Of a stretch of DNA of 43,140 nucleotides, positions 1 to 7,164 are shown piece after piece. The notes under the pieces are model-generated. The model was not told the DNA's origin. It saw only the letters and a list, made by a program, of their open reading frames with translations, and ran no database searches. The stretch comes from Treponema zioleckii (GTDB taxonomy: Bacteria; Spirochaetota; Spirochaetia; Treponematales; Treponemataceae): positions 1 to 43,140 of the forward strand of contig NZ_JPUF01000036.1 of NCBI RefSeq assembly GCF_014737315.1. The letters run 5' to 3'. The position numbers and the translations under genes were made by a program. The stretch's first letter is position 1. Each line of letters opens with the position of its first letter.

Positions 1-173
1 AAAAAAATTGTCGGAACGAGAGTAAAAAACGGCTTTTGTGAACGTTTGCAAGGTGAGTCGCTTTGCGGCGTCAATAAATTTCCTTGCACCTTGCACCGCG
101 TGAACAAAAACGGCTTTTTACGGTAGTGCAGACAATTTTTTTATACTTACAAGCTTATAATGCTGAGGCCGTG
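1..173. repeat. Dispersed intergenic repeat, copy 1
   Basis: This stretch is nearly identical, with a few substitutions and short indels, to 23871-24042. Shared blocks include CGGCTTTTGTGAACGTTTGC and CCGCGTGAACAAAAACGGC. Both copies lie in gene-free spacers and end near the same GCCGTG. No convincing coding frame or inverted terminal repeats are visible, so it is a non-coding dispersed element of unknown function. The window starts inside or at the edge of it, so its left end is not known. Confidence 0.8.
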
Positions 174-239
174 CTTGTGGGAGCACATAAAGCCAATTTT
201 TGTTCGCAAAGTGAATCACAAGTTCCCCACGCTCTCCAC

Positions 240-372
240 AAAGTTGCTTGCGGCGCGCGAGCAACAAAACTGCCTTCACGAAACGCGGCACTCGTTGCCG
301 CCGCGTTTCGTGAGCACCTGCAAGTTCCGCCCACCAAACCACCAGTTTTGCTTTAGCAAAACTGGTGGGCGC
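240..372. repeat. Hairpin-rich palindromic element (member of an intergenic family)
   Basis: There are two perfect hairpins: 276-289 pairs with 300-313 (14 bp), and 339-351 pairs with 356-368 (13 bp, core GTTTTGC/GCAAAAC). They are joined by a linker containing TGCAAGTT and CCCACCA. The same order (hairpin, TTGCAAG...CCCACCA linker, hairpin with GTTTT/AAAAC core) recurs at 3670-3759 and, inverted, in the 27957-28440 array, with different stem sequences. A third short hairpin (GTTGCT/AGCAAC) lies at about 243-265. No gene is supported in 1-493. Confidence 0.7.
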
Positions 373-493
373 ACACAAAGTTCATTTTTATTCTTAAATT
401 TAATTGTCAGTGCGCCTTTTTTCCGCTAAACTTTCAAGCTATATTTAGAAAATCTGTTTCTATAAATGAATTCATGGCAAAAAGGAAGGGCGT

Positions 494-1819
494 ATGATAG
501 TTATGAAATTCGGCGGCAGTTCTGTCGCGAACGCAGAGAGAATTAAGCATGTAGCATCTGTAATTCAGGCTTATGCGGAAAAAAGACCAGTTGTTGTTCT
601 TAGTGCCATGGGCGATACCACGGATCATCTTCTTGAGGCTGCTGACCTCGCTGTAAAAGGAACCGTTGACATTGCGAAAGTTGAAAAACTTCACTTTGAC
701 ACTGCAAAGGAACTTGAAGTTGACATCCCGGCCGTAAAGGAACTTTTGGGCGAACTTAAGACTTTGCTCACAGGAATCTCAATGCTCCATGAGTTGACCA
801 AACGTACAAGAGACTACCTTGTTTCTTTTGGCGAGCGGCTTTCTGTGCGAATGATGGCTGCATACCTTTCCAAACAAGGCACACAGGCGAAATTCTACGA
901 CGCGTGGGATATCGGTATGGTGTCTGATTCAAATTACATGAATGCCGAACTTTTGGACGAAGTTTGGGATAACATTCCAAAAGCTTTGGGTGCGTATAAA
1001 AACGGAACTCAAAAAGAAATTCCGATTGTAACAGGATTTATTGCAAAAGATAAAAATGGAATCATAACGACTCTCGGTCGCGGTGGCTCAGACTTGTCGG
1101 CAACGATGATTGGCTCAGCTATGGGCGCGGAAGAAATTCAGACTTGGAAAGACGTTGACGGAATTTTGACGACAGACCCAAGAATCGTAAAAGAGGCTCG
1201 TCCGGTTCACGAAGTGACTTACGAAGAAGCTCAGGAACTCGCTATGTTCGGCTCTCAGGTTCTTCACCCGCGCTCAATGATTCCGTGCCGAAAGACAGGA
1301 ACCCCTGTACGCGTAAAAAACAGCTACAATATTTCAAGCGAAGGTTCGGTAATCGTAGAGAAGCACAGCGGACCAACGCCACGAGTAACAGCGATTACGA
1401 GCGTAAAAAACGTAAAGCTCATCGATATCCAGTCGAACAATATGTTCGGTGCGTGCGGATTCCTTGCCCACGTTTTCAATCAATTCTTAAAATGGAACGT
1501 TAGCGTTGACGTGATTGCGACTTCCGAAGTTTCAATTTCGCTCACCGTGAACGGAAAAGCAGACCTTACTGGGCTTATCGAAGACTTGCAGAAAGGCGCG
1601 GATGTTACGGTTCGAAGCGACAAGGCAATCGTTACGCTTATTTGTGACGCTGCTCATTCATCTTCAATTCTTGCGGACGCTTTCTCGGCTCTCCGAAACG
1701 AGTCTATCAACGTTCAGATGATTTCGCAGGGTGCTAGCAAGGTGAATATTTCAATGCTCGTTGACAGCGACGAGACAAACAAAGTCGTTCAGATTCTTCA
1801 TACTGCTTTGTTCAAGTAA
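494..1819 (+). CDS. lysC: Aspartate kinase
   Basis: Phosphorylates L-aspartate, the first step toward lysine (via diaminopimelate), threonine and methionine. It is cytoplasmic. The amino-acid kinase fold occupies about residues 1-280, with KFGGSSVANA near the N-terminus (residues 5-14), a glycine-rich RGGSDLSATMIG segment and a WKDVDGILTTDPR motif. The C-terminal ~140 residues fit a pair of ACT domains for feedback control. The length of 441 residues fits a monofunctional aspartokinase, and no homoserine dehydrogenase domain follows. The start is set by an AAGGAAGG ribosome site just upstream. dapB of the same pathway lies 1 kb downstream on the same strand but beyond a terminator and one other gene, so co-transcription is unlikely. 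Which end-product inhibits it cannot be read from the sequence. Confidence 0.93.
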   Translation: MIVMKFGGSSVANAERIKHVASVIQAYAEKRPVVVLSAMGDTTDHLLEAADLAVKGTVDIAKVEKLHFDTAKELEVDIPAVKELLGELKTLLTGISMLHELTKRTRDYLVSFGERLSVRMMAAYLSKQGTQAKFYDAWDIGMVSDSNYMNAELLDEVWDNIPKALGAYKNGTQKEIPIVTGFIAKDKNGIITTLGRGGSDLSATMIGSAMGAEEIQTWKDVDGILTTDPRIVKEARPVHEVTYEEAQELAMFGSQVLHPRSMIPCRKTGTPVRVKNSYNISSEGSVIVEKHSGPTPRVTAITSVKNVKLIDIQSNNMFGACGFLAHVFNQFLKWNVSVDVIATSEVSISLTVNGKADLTGLIEDLQKGADVTVRSDKAIVTLICDAAHSSSILADAFSALRNESINVQMISQGASKVNISMLVDSDETNKVVQILHTALFK

Positions 1820-1830
1820 TTAAATTCAAA

Positions 1831-1865
1831 GGGCGGAGTTTGTTTGTGCTCCGCCTGATTTTTTT
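1831..1865 (+). terminator. Rho-independent terminator after aspartate kinase
   Basis: GGCGGAG (1832-1838) pairs with CTCCGCC (1849-1855), followed by a T-rich tail to about 1865. It ends 12 nt before the next start codon. Confidence 0.85.
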
Positions 1866-1876
1866 ACAGGCGACCT

Positions 1877-2746
1877 ATGAAAAAATTAGTTCTTGTTTCG
1901 ATTCTTATTCCTTTTATGTTGAGCAGGACTTTTGCTCTTAATTTTAGTCCTTCGGCATTTGAGAAATTCAGCGCAGAAAAGGTTTCTTTTAGTTTCGGTG
2001 CTTCTTCTGATGACGAAAACGAGGATAAAACTGGCGAGCTTCTTCTTCTGTTGGTTCTGCTTGCTGCTTGCGGAATCGGAATTTCCTATTATTGGCTCAA
2101 TACTGTAGATTTTTATGACTATCCTTATCAGAACGTAGGTAACGGAGAGTCTAATAAATATGTAATTCGTGGTGAGACTGAAGGCGACGGAATTGGTCTC
2201 TCTGACCCAGGATTCAACGATAACCGTTTTTCAGTTGATACTTCTCTCGTTTACTTGCATGGTTTTGGCTGTGGAAACGAAACTCGCTTTGAAGGCTTAC
2301 TTTTTCCGTATTACGGCCCTTGCTTTGAAAATCTTGTAATCTATAACAATTCTGCTAATAAAGCTGTTTTTTCTAGCTCTGCTTTTAAGGGTAACTTAAA
2401 ACTTGGTGGGCAACTTTCTCTTATTCAGTCAGACCTGCTCAGCGTGAATTTTACGCTTCAATATGCAACTTGGTACGGGAATGTCATTTCTGAGCTAAAA
2501 AACGGAGTGGCGTGGGGATTTTGTATGCGCTCATATCCTAAAAAGCCTGTTGCCCTGGAGTGGCGCTTTGATTTCCAGCAGTACAGTGATTTTGTTGTTT
2601 TTGAGTCGAATCTTCAGGCTGGAATTTTAAGCGGCCCTAATGAAGTTTTTGCCGCATGGAAGACCATGAACATAAATAATGATGAGTTTGGTTATGACTG
2701 CACGGACGGACTAACTGTAGGACTTCGGCATCATTTTAGATTTTAG
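1877..2746 (+). CDS. Exported protein, probable outer-membrane beta-barrel
   Basis: Not recognised as a named family. The N-terminus is a Sec signal peptide (MKKLVLV... to about residue 20, ending near FAL). An acidic stretch at about 45-52 is followed by a strongly hydrophobic segment at about 54-75. The remainder is rich in alternating hydrophobic/polar stretches and aromatic residues, and the protein ends in RHHFRF. A terminal phenylalanine after alternating residues is the usual C-terminal signature of BAM-assembled barrels. The internal hydrophobic helix is unusual for a simple barrel. The start has an AGGCGAC ribosome site. The gene follows a terminator and precedes dapB by 68 nt, so it may be transcribed with dapB. 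Confidence 0.6.
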   Translation: MKKLVLVSILIPFMLSRTFALNFSPSAFEKFSAEKVSFSFGASSDDENEDKTGELLLLLVLLAACGIGISYYWLNTVDFYDYPYQNVGNGESNKYVIRGETEGDGIGLSDPGFNDNRFSVDTSLVYLHGFGCGNETRFEGLLFPYYGPCFENLVIYNNSANKAVFSSSAFKGNLKLGGQLSLIQSDLLSVNFTLQYATWYGNVISELKNGVAWGFCMRSYPKKPVALEWRFDFQQYSDFVVFESNLQAGILSGPNEVFAAWKTMNINNDEFGYDCTDGLTVGLRHHFRF

Positions 2747-2814
2747 CGTAGCTTTTGGCAAAAAGACCTGCTGTTTGTTAATGGCGGGCTAAAAATAAAA
2801 ATCAGGAGAATTCT

Positions 2815-3594
2815 ATGAAAATTGCACTTGTTGGATATGGAAAAATGGGGCACATGATTGAGACCGCTGCAAAGTCTCTCGGTCACGAAGTTGTGGTGAC
2901 TGTTGATGTTGCTGCAAAAGATGCGTCTGCTTTGGTTTCTGCTGGGGATTATGCTGCAGTTGCCGAGGCTGTAAAAAAATCTGGTGCTGAGGGCGTGATT
3001 GAATTCTCACATCCGTCTGCCGTAATCGGAAACCTTAACGCCCTGATTCCGCTTGGTATTCCGGTGGTTGTTGGAACGACAGGCTGGGCTAAAAACGAGG
3101 CGGAGATTTCTTCGCTTCTGGAAAAGACGAACGGTGTTGCGATGCGTTCTTCAAACTTTTCGATTGGCGTGAATACTTTTTATAAAATTGTTGAGGAAGC
3201 CGCAAAACTCCTTTCTGAATATTCAGAATACGACGTTGCTGTTTGGGAGGCTCACCACAATCAAAAGGCTGATTCTCCGTCTGGAACAGCTCTCGAAATT
3301 GCCCGCCGTGTAATGAAAGGCAATTCTTCAAAAACAGAAATGGTTTTTGATGCATTCCACGAACGTCCAAAGGCAAATGAATTGCACGTAAGCTCGACTC
3401 GAATTGGTTCTGTTCCTGGAACTCATACCGTGTTCTTTGATTCTCCTGCTGATTCAATTGAACTTACGCACCGTGCAAGAAGTCGTGAAGGCTTTGCCCG
3501 AGGTTCTGTTGTTGCACTTGAAAAACTCGTCGCAAAGCTTGCTTCTGGAGAACTTTCCCGCGGCAAACTTTACGGCATGGAAGACTTGTTCTAA
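2815..3594 (+). CDS. dapB: 4-hydroxy-tetrahydrodipicolinate reductase
   Basis: Reduces 4-hydroxy-tetrahydrodipicolinate with NAD(P)H in diaminopimelate/lysine synthesis. It is cytoplasmic. The N-terminal Rossmann motif is GYGKMG (residues 7-12). VGTTGW (86-91) and SNFSIGVN (113-120) are family segments. The catalytic and substrate-binding signature EAHHNQKADSPSGT is at 145-158 (paired His 147-148, Lys 151). The length of 259 is typical. A CAGGAGA ribosome site precedes the ATG. Diaminopimelate is needed for peptidoglycan in diderms. Spirochaetes often use ornithine instead, so here the enzyme may serve lysine supply mainly. Confidence 0.95.
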   Translation: MKIALVGYGKMGHMIETAAKSLGHEVVVTVDVAAKDASALVSAGDYAAVAEAVKKSGAEGVIEFSHPSAVIGNLNALIPLGIPVVVGTTGWAKNEAEISSLLEKTNGVAMRSSNFSIGVNTFYKIVEEAAKLLSEYSEYDVAVWEAHHNQKADSPSGTALEIARRVMKGNSSKTEMVFDAFHERPKANELHVSSTRIGSVPGTHTVFFDSPADSIELTHRARSREGFARGSVVALEKLVAKLASGELSRGKLYGMEDLF

Positions 3595-3603
3595 ATTTGA
3601 AAG

Positions 3604-3808
3604 TTGACTCGCTCACTGCAAGTCTCTCCACCAAAGTGAGAGCCGTTGCGGCGAGCACAAAAACGAACCTTCGAGTCGTCGCCGTGCTTGTCGCGACGAC
3701 TCGAAAGCCCTTGCAAGAGCCCCCACCAAAGCGCGAGTTTTACGCAAGGAAAACTCGCGGGAAACGCAAAAGTAGACTTGCATTTAAAAATACACTTGTA
3801 GCGTTTCC
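3604..3808. repeat. Hairpin-rich palindromic element (family member)
   Basis: Three nested or serial hairpins: 3670-3682 with 3693-3705 (13 bp), 3732-3741 with 3750-3759 (10 bp, GAGTTTT/AAAACTC core), and GGAAACGC (3760-3767) with GCGTTTCC (3801-3808). The linker carries TTGCAAG and CCCACCA as in the 240-372 element. An upstream GCTCACT/AGTGAGAGC pairing is also visible. It fills the dapB-LRR spacer and runs up to the promoter of the next gene. No coding frame is credible here. Confidence 0.75.
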
Positions 3809-3813
3809 TTGAC

Positions 3814-3842
3814 TTGCACCGTTTCCATATCGCCTTTAAAAT
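3814..3842 (+). promoter_or_regulatory. Sigma-70-type promoter, probable leaderless transcript
   Basis: TTGCAC (3814-3819), 17-nt spacer, TAAAAT (3837-3842). Only 6 nt separate the -10 box from the ATG at 3849 and no Shine-Dalgarno sequence is present, so transcription would begin at or within a base or two of the start codon. Confidence 0.6.
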
Positions 3843-3848
3843 AGCGGT

Positions 3849-4751
3849 ATGGAAAATGCTGAAACATTTGTAATATCAACGACGAGTGAAGGCGAAAGCT
3901 TTCTTGAAAAATATACTGGAAACGAAAAAATAGTCGAGATTCCTGCGAAAATTACAGCGATTGGCGACGATGCGTTTTTGAACAATTCTTCGCTTGAAGA
4001 AATCAAGATTCCGCAAGGCGTTGACTACATTGGAAATTATGCTTTTTGCGGGTGCGCAAATTTAAAATCGGTCTTGCTTCCGGAAAGTCTTCAAGAAATC
4101 AACATTGGCTCTTTTATGGGCTGCGAAAATCTTTTTAAAACCAATTTGCCAGAAAAACTCAGGATTATCGGCTCAAAAGCTTTTCTGAATTGCCCGAAGC
4201 TTGAATTGGAGAGCGTTCCTCGTTTTTTAATCGAAGTGGCTAAAGATTCTTTTGATGATACAAAAAAACTGCTCCTGGAAAAAAAAGATAATTATATGGA
4301 AGAAAATGGACTCTTGTATAATCTTGAATCAAAATCACTTTTGTTCGCTACTGAGGAAACTTTGGATTCTGTAAAAATAAAGAATGGCACGAAATATCTT
4401 GGCTGGAACTGTCTTTCGAATCTGCCGTCGCTGGAAAAAGTCTCCTTGCCAGATTCAGTTGCGTATATTGGACGCGGTGCGTTCATGTTCTCAAAAAAAC
4501 TTTCAAAAATCATTCTGCCACCTTCGGTACAATCGATTGATTCCGGTGCGTTTTTTAACTGCGTGAATTTGAACGAAGTGATTGTTCAGGGCGAAGGTCT
4601 TTCCCAGATTTGCGATGAAGCGTTTTTGGGATGCGAGAGCCTTCGTACAATCACGATTCCTGAAGATTGCGAAGTGTGCGAGGATTCTTTTGAAAAATCT
4701 TGCTCCGTAAAAAGGCGTGAGGAGAAAAAATCAAAATCCGCACGCAGGTAA
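3849..4751 (+). CDS. BspA-type leucine-rich repeat protein
   Basis: It carries tandem LRR_5 (BspA/TpLRR-like) repeats of about 23 residues, visible as repeated units of the form I-P-x-x-(V/L)-x-x-I-G-x-x-A-F-x-x-C-x-x-L, from about residue 30 to 290. Examples are IPAKITAIGDDAF and LPDSVAYIGRGAF. A non-repeat insert (about 140-180) splits the array. The family is used for protein binding and adhesion in Treponema and Bacteroidetes. Unusually for a BspA relative, no signal peptide or lipobox is visible, so the protein may be cytoplasmic. The C-terminus is basic (KRREEKKSKSARR). The start is supported by the promoter placement rather than a ribosome site. Confidence 0.8.
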   Translation: MENAETFVISTTSEGESFLEKYTGNEKIVEIPAKITAIGDDAFLNNSSLEEIKIPQGVDYIGNYAFCGCANLKSVLLPESLQEINIGSFMGCENLFKTNLPEKLRIIGSKAFLNCPKLELESVPRFLIEVAKDSFDDTKKLLLEKKDNYMEENGLLYNLESKSLLFATEETLDSVKIKNGTKYLGWNCLSNLPSLEKVSLPDSVAYIGRGAFMFSKKLSKIILPPSVQSIDSGAFFNCVNLNEVIVQGEGLSQICDEAFLGCESLRTITIPEDCEVCEDSFEKSCSVKRREEKKSKSARR

Positions 4752-4893
4752 GCGCAGCTTGCCGCCGATTTGTCACAGAGACTTACAGAAGAAATCGTTT
4801 GGTTTTACCGAAATTATAAAAATTGATTCTAAAAATAGGAAAAAATTATGAAAAAAGTTTCATTCACTTTTTTTTGTCGCTTTTTTTGCCACA

Positions 4894-5814
4894 ATGCTGT
4901 TCGTGCCGTTCACGGGCTGCTTGGAACGTTCTTCCACAGAGGGCTTTGACGACGGGCTTGTTTTTGTTGAAGGCGGAACTTTTGAAATGGGCAACGTTAA
5001 AAAAACTGGAAATTACGCTTATGAGCATCTCGTTCACAATGCTACGGTGAGCGATTTTTACATTTCGCCAACCGACGTGACTCAAAAAGAATTCACCGAT
5101 GTGATGGGCTACAATCCGAGTTTTTATTTTGGAAAGGATTCTATAAAAGCGCCGGCCGAAGGCGAAAAGCAGGATGAGCGTCCGGTGGAGCACATTACCT
5201 GGTACGAAGCTATAATTTACTGCAACAAACTAAGCAAATTGAATCATTTAAAGCCCGCTTATTCAATGCTCATAAAAGGAAAAGATGTAACGAACACCGA
5301 GAAATGGGGCGAGATTCCGGAGAAGGGGAGTGAAGCATGGAATTCCATAAAATGGGATAAAAAAGCCAACGGTTACAGACTCCCTACCGAAGCCGAGTGG
5401 GAATATGCCGCACGTGGCGGAAAAAATGCCCTGGGATATTCTTCTGCCGGAGTCAGTTCTGAATCCCCGGATCTTGAAAAATACTCGTGGTTCGACAGAA
5501 ACTCAAAAGGCAAAACTCATCAGGTAAAAATGCTCGAACCGAACGAACTCGGTCTTTACGATATGTGCGGAAACGTCTATAACTGGTGCTGGGATTGGTT
5601 TTCAAAAAACTTTTATATAAAAGATGCCGCAACTGCCCCGAATCCGACGGGAGCCGAATCCGGAGAATATCGCGTCGTCCGTGGAGCCGAGTTCAGTTCT
5701 GACCGTGCGTTCACTTCTGTTTACATCCGCGGTTCCGCTTCCCCTCACATTCCAAGCCGACGACAAGGTTTCCGCGTCGTTCGCAGTGATTTTTCAAAAT
5801 CGGAAGAAAAATGA
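4894..5814 (+). CDS. FGE-sulfatase (SUMF1) fold lipoprotein, signal peptide out of frame
   Basis: Formylglycine-generating-enzyme fold: FVEGGTFEMG near the start, then PVEHITWYEAIIYCNKLS, RLPTEAEWEYAARGG, LGLYDMCGNVYNWCWDW and a final RQGFRVVRS. The paired catalytic cysteines of true FGE are absent from the C-terminal part, so it is probably a non-catalytic binding or scaffold member. The annotated ATG leaves MLFVPFTGC, half of a lipoprotein signal. A better start lies at 4848 (AGGA ribosome site, ATG followed by six A), but it is one base out of frame. One added A gives a full signal peptide ending in the FTGC lipobox. The gene is therefore frameshifted or phase-variable at 4851-4856, or the base is a sequencing error. 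Confidence 0.8.
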   Translation: MLFVPFTGCLERSSTEGFDDGLVFVEGGTFEMGNVKKTGNYAYEHLVHNATVSDFYISPTDVTQKEFTDVMGYNPSFYFGKDSIKAPAEGEKQDERPVEHITWYEAIIYCNKLSKLNHLKPAYSMLIKGKDVTNTEKWGEIPEKGSEAWNSIKWDKKANGYRLPTEAEWEYAARGGKNALGYSSAGVSSESPDLEKYSWFDRNSKGKTHQVKMLEPNELGLYDMCGNVYNWCWDWFSKNFYIKDAATAPNPTGAESGEYRVVRGAEFSSDRAFTSVYIRGSASPHIPSRRQGFRVVRSDFSKSEEK

Positions 5815-5921
5815 TTCTTGAAGACTTCCTTCCGTGCATCGCATTCTTTTTACCCTTGCCGCACGGTTTTCTTCTAAAAAATCAGCTTTCATTTTTTGCG
5901 CACCTTGTTTTTAACTAGCTT

Positions 5922-5960
5922 AAAAAAAATAGCCGACTTTCCTGCATGGAAAATCGGCTT
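5922..5960 (-). terminator. Rho-independent terminator after the dehydrogenase
   Basis: GCCGACTTTCC (5932-5942 region) pairs with GGAAAATCGGC across a short loop. On the minus strand the stem is followed by a run of eight T. It may also stop plus-strand transcripts from the FGE-fold gene, with a weaker tail. Confidence 0.8.
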
Positions 5961-5975
5961 TCCGGTTTGCTTTCC

Positions 5976-6929
5976 TTAAATCTGGAGTTCTTTGTAGACT
6001 CCGCTTAGCACTTCTGCTGATTTTTCGAGAAGTTCTCGCTCGTTTTGGGCGAGCTTTATTTCTACAATTTCTTTTGCACCGTTTTTGTTTATGATTGTCG
6101 GCACGCTTAAGAAAATGTTGTTCAGTCCATATTCACCGTTAAGACCTACGCTCACAGGAAGAATCTTGTTCTCGTTAAAAAGAATTGATTTTATGATTGC
6201 CGTTGCGCTTGAAGCGATTCCGTAGCAAGTGTTTCCTTTGCGGCTAAAAATCTCCCAGCCGGCTTCTTTCGTGCGTTTTAAAAGTTCCTCTTTCGTAACG
6301 TTTTTGGTTCTGTCCGCGTTGTCCGAAAAAACGTCCTCAAGGTTTTTTCCGCCGATTGTCGCGCTGGCCCACGAAACCATCTCTGTGTCTCCGTGCTCCG
6401 CCATTACGAATGCCTCAACGCTTTTTGCGTCAAGATTGTACATTTTGGAAAGCTCGCAGCAGAGGCGTGCAGTGTCGAGTGTTGTACCCGTTCCGATTAT
6501 GCGGTTTTTAGGCAGTCGAGAGAGTTTCCAAGTGTAATAAGCCATTATGTCAACTGGATTTGAAATCACAACGAACACACCGTCAAATCCGTTTGACATT
6601 ACATTGTCCACTATTGTCTTTATGATTTTCATGCTCGGAGCGAGCATTTCAAGACGGTTGTGAGAGTCTTTTGGCATTGGCGCGCTTGCCGTTATTACAA
6701 CCACGTCCGCATCGCGGCAGTCTGAATAATCGCCTGCTTTTACGCTCATGTTTCGGTTCATAAAATAAATCGAATGCTGCATGTCCAAAGCCTCGGCAAT
6801 CGCCTTTTCCTTGTTCACATCAATAAGAACCACTTCCTCGCAAATTCCCTGGTTCAGAATGCTGTATGCCGTTGTTGAGCCTACGTTTCCGGCTCCCACG
6901 ATAACGACCTTAGAATCCTTAAAACTCAT
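5976..6929 (-). CDS. ldh: L-lactate dehydrogenase family (2-hydroxyacid dehydrogenase)
   Basis: NAD-dependent reduction of pyruvate or a related 2-oxoacid, regenerating NAD+ in fermentation. The Rossmann motif GAGNVGSTTAYS (12-23), ISNPVDI (about 122-128), GTGTTLDTARL (147-157) and catalytic His179 in AEHGD mark the LDH/MDH superfamily. The length of 317 is normal. The substrate loop reads ASAPMPKDSHNR (81-92). The position that is Gln in LDH and Arg in MDH aligns with a Met, with one extra residue, so substrate choice is uncertain. The start is the ATG at 6929: GAGGTGG lies 5 nt before it, and the GTG three codons upstream is part of that ribosome site. The gene is monocistronic, with its own terminator. 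Confidence 0.85.
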   Translation of the reverse strand: MSFKDSKVVIVGAGNVGSTTAYSILNQGICEEVVLIDVNKEKAIAEALDMQHSIYFMNRNMSVKAGDYSDCRDADVVVITASAPMPKDSHNRLEMLAPSMKIIKTIVDNVMSNGFDGVFVVISNPVDIMAYYTWKLSRLPKNRIIGTGTTLDTARLCCELSKMYNLDAKSVEAFVMAEHGDTEMVSWASATIGGKNLEDVFSDNADRTKNVTKEELLKRTKEAGWEIFSRKGNTCYGIASSATAIIKSILFNENKILPVSVGLNGEYGLNNIFLSVPTIINKNGAKEIVEIKLAQNERELLEKSAEVLSGVYKELQI

Positions 6930-7045
6930 TATTTCCACCTCGTTAGTTTTTGAATTGTGAATAAATCTATTTCGAATCTATATTATAGAAGATTGCGCGG
7001 TGGATAAACAACAATTTGTCATCAGGAAAAATTGGAATCACCTTT

Positions 7046-7160
7046 CAGATTTTTAACGCAGATAAACACGAATGCTCGCAGATTGGTCGCAGATAGTTAT
7101 TTTTTTTTGCTATCCGAGTTCCAGCTGCGTGACTCTGCGTTCATCTGCGTCAAAATCTGA
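7046..7160. repeat. Inverted copies of a GCAGATGAACGC-type repeat
   Basis: The left arm 7046-7082 (AGATTTTTAACGCAGAT...) and right arm 7124-7160 (reverse complement AGATTTTGACGCAGATGAACGC...) face each other. An inner ATAG/CTAT stem with an A/T-rich loop lies between them. The same motif in its GTTCATCTGTGTC form recurs at about 37040-37080 and 37260-37290. It separates the dehydrogenase from the chemotaxis gene and could act as a transcript-end structure for the dehydrogenase upstream region. Confidence 0.6.
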
Positions 7161-7164
7161 TTTT

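Noticed and set aside
84-429. Open frames in the first 430 bases
   Set aside because: They run through the dispersed repeat and hairpins, on both strands at once, without ribosome sites or motifs.
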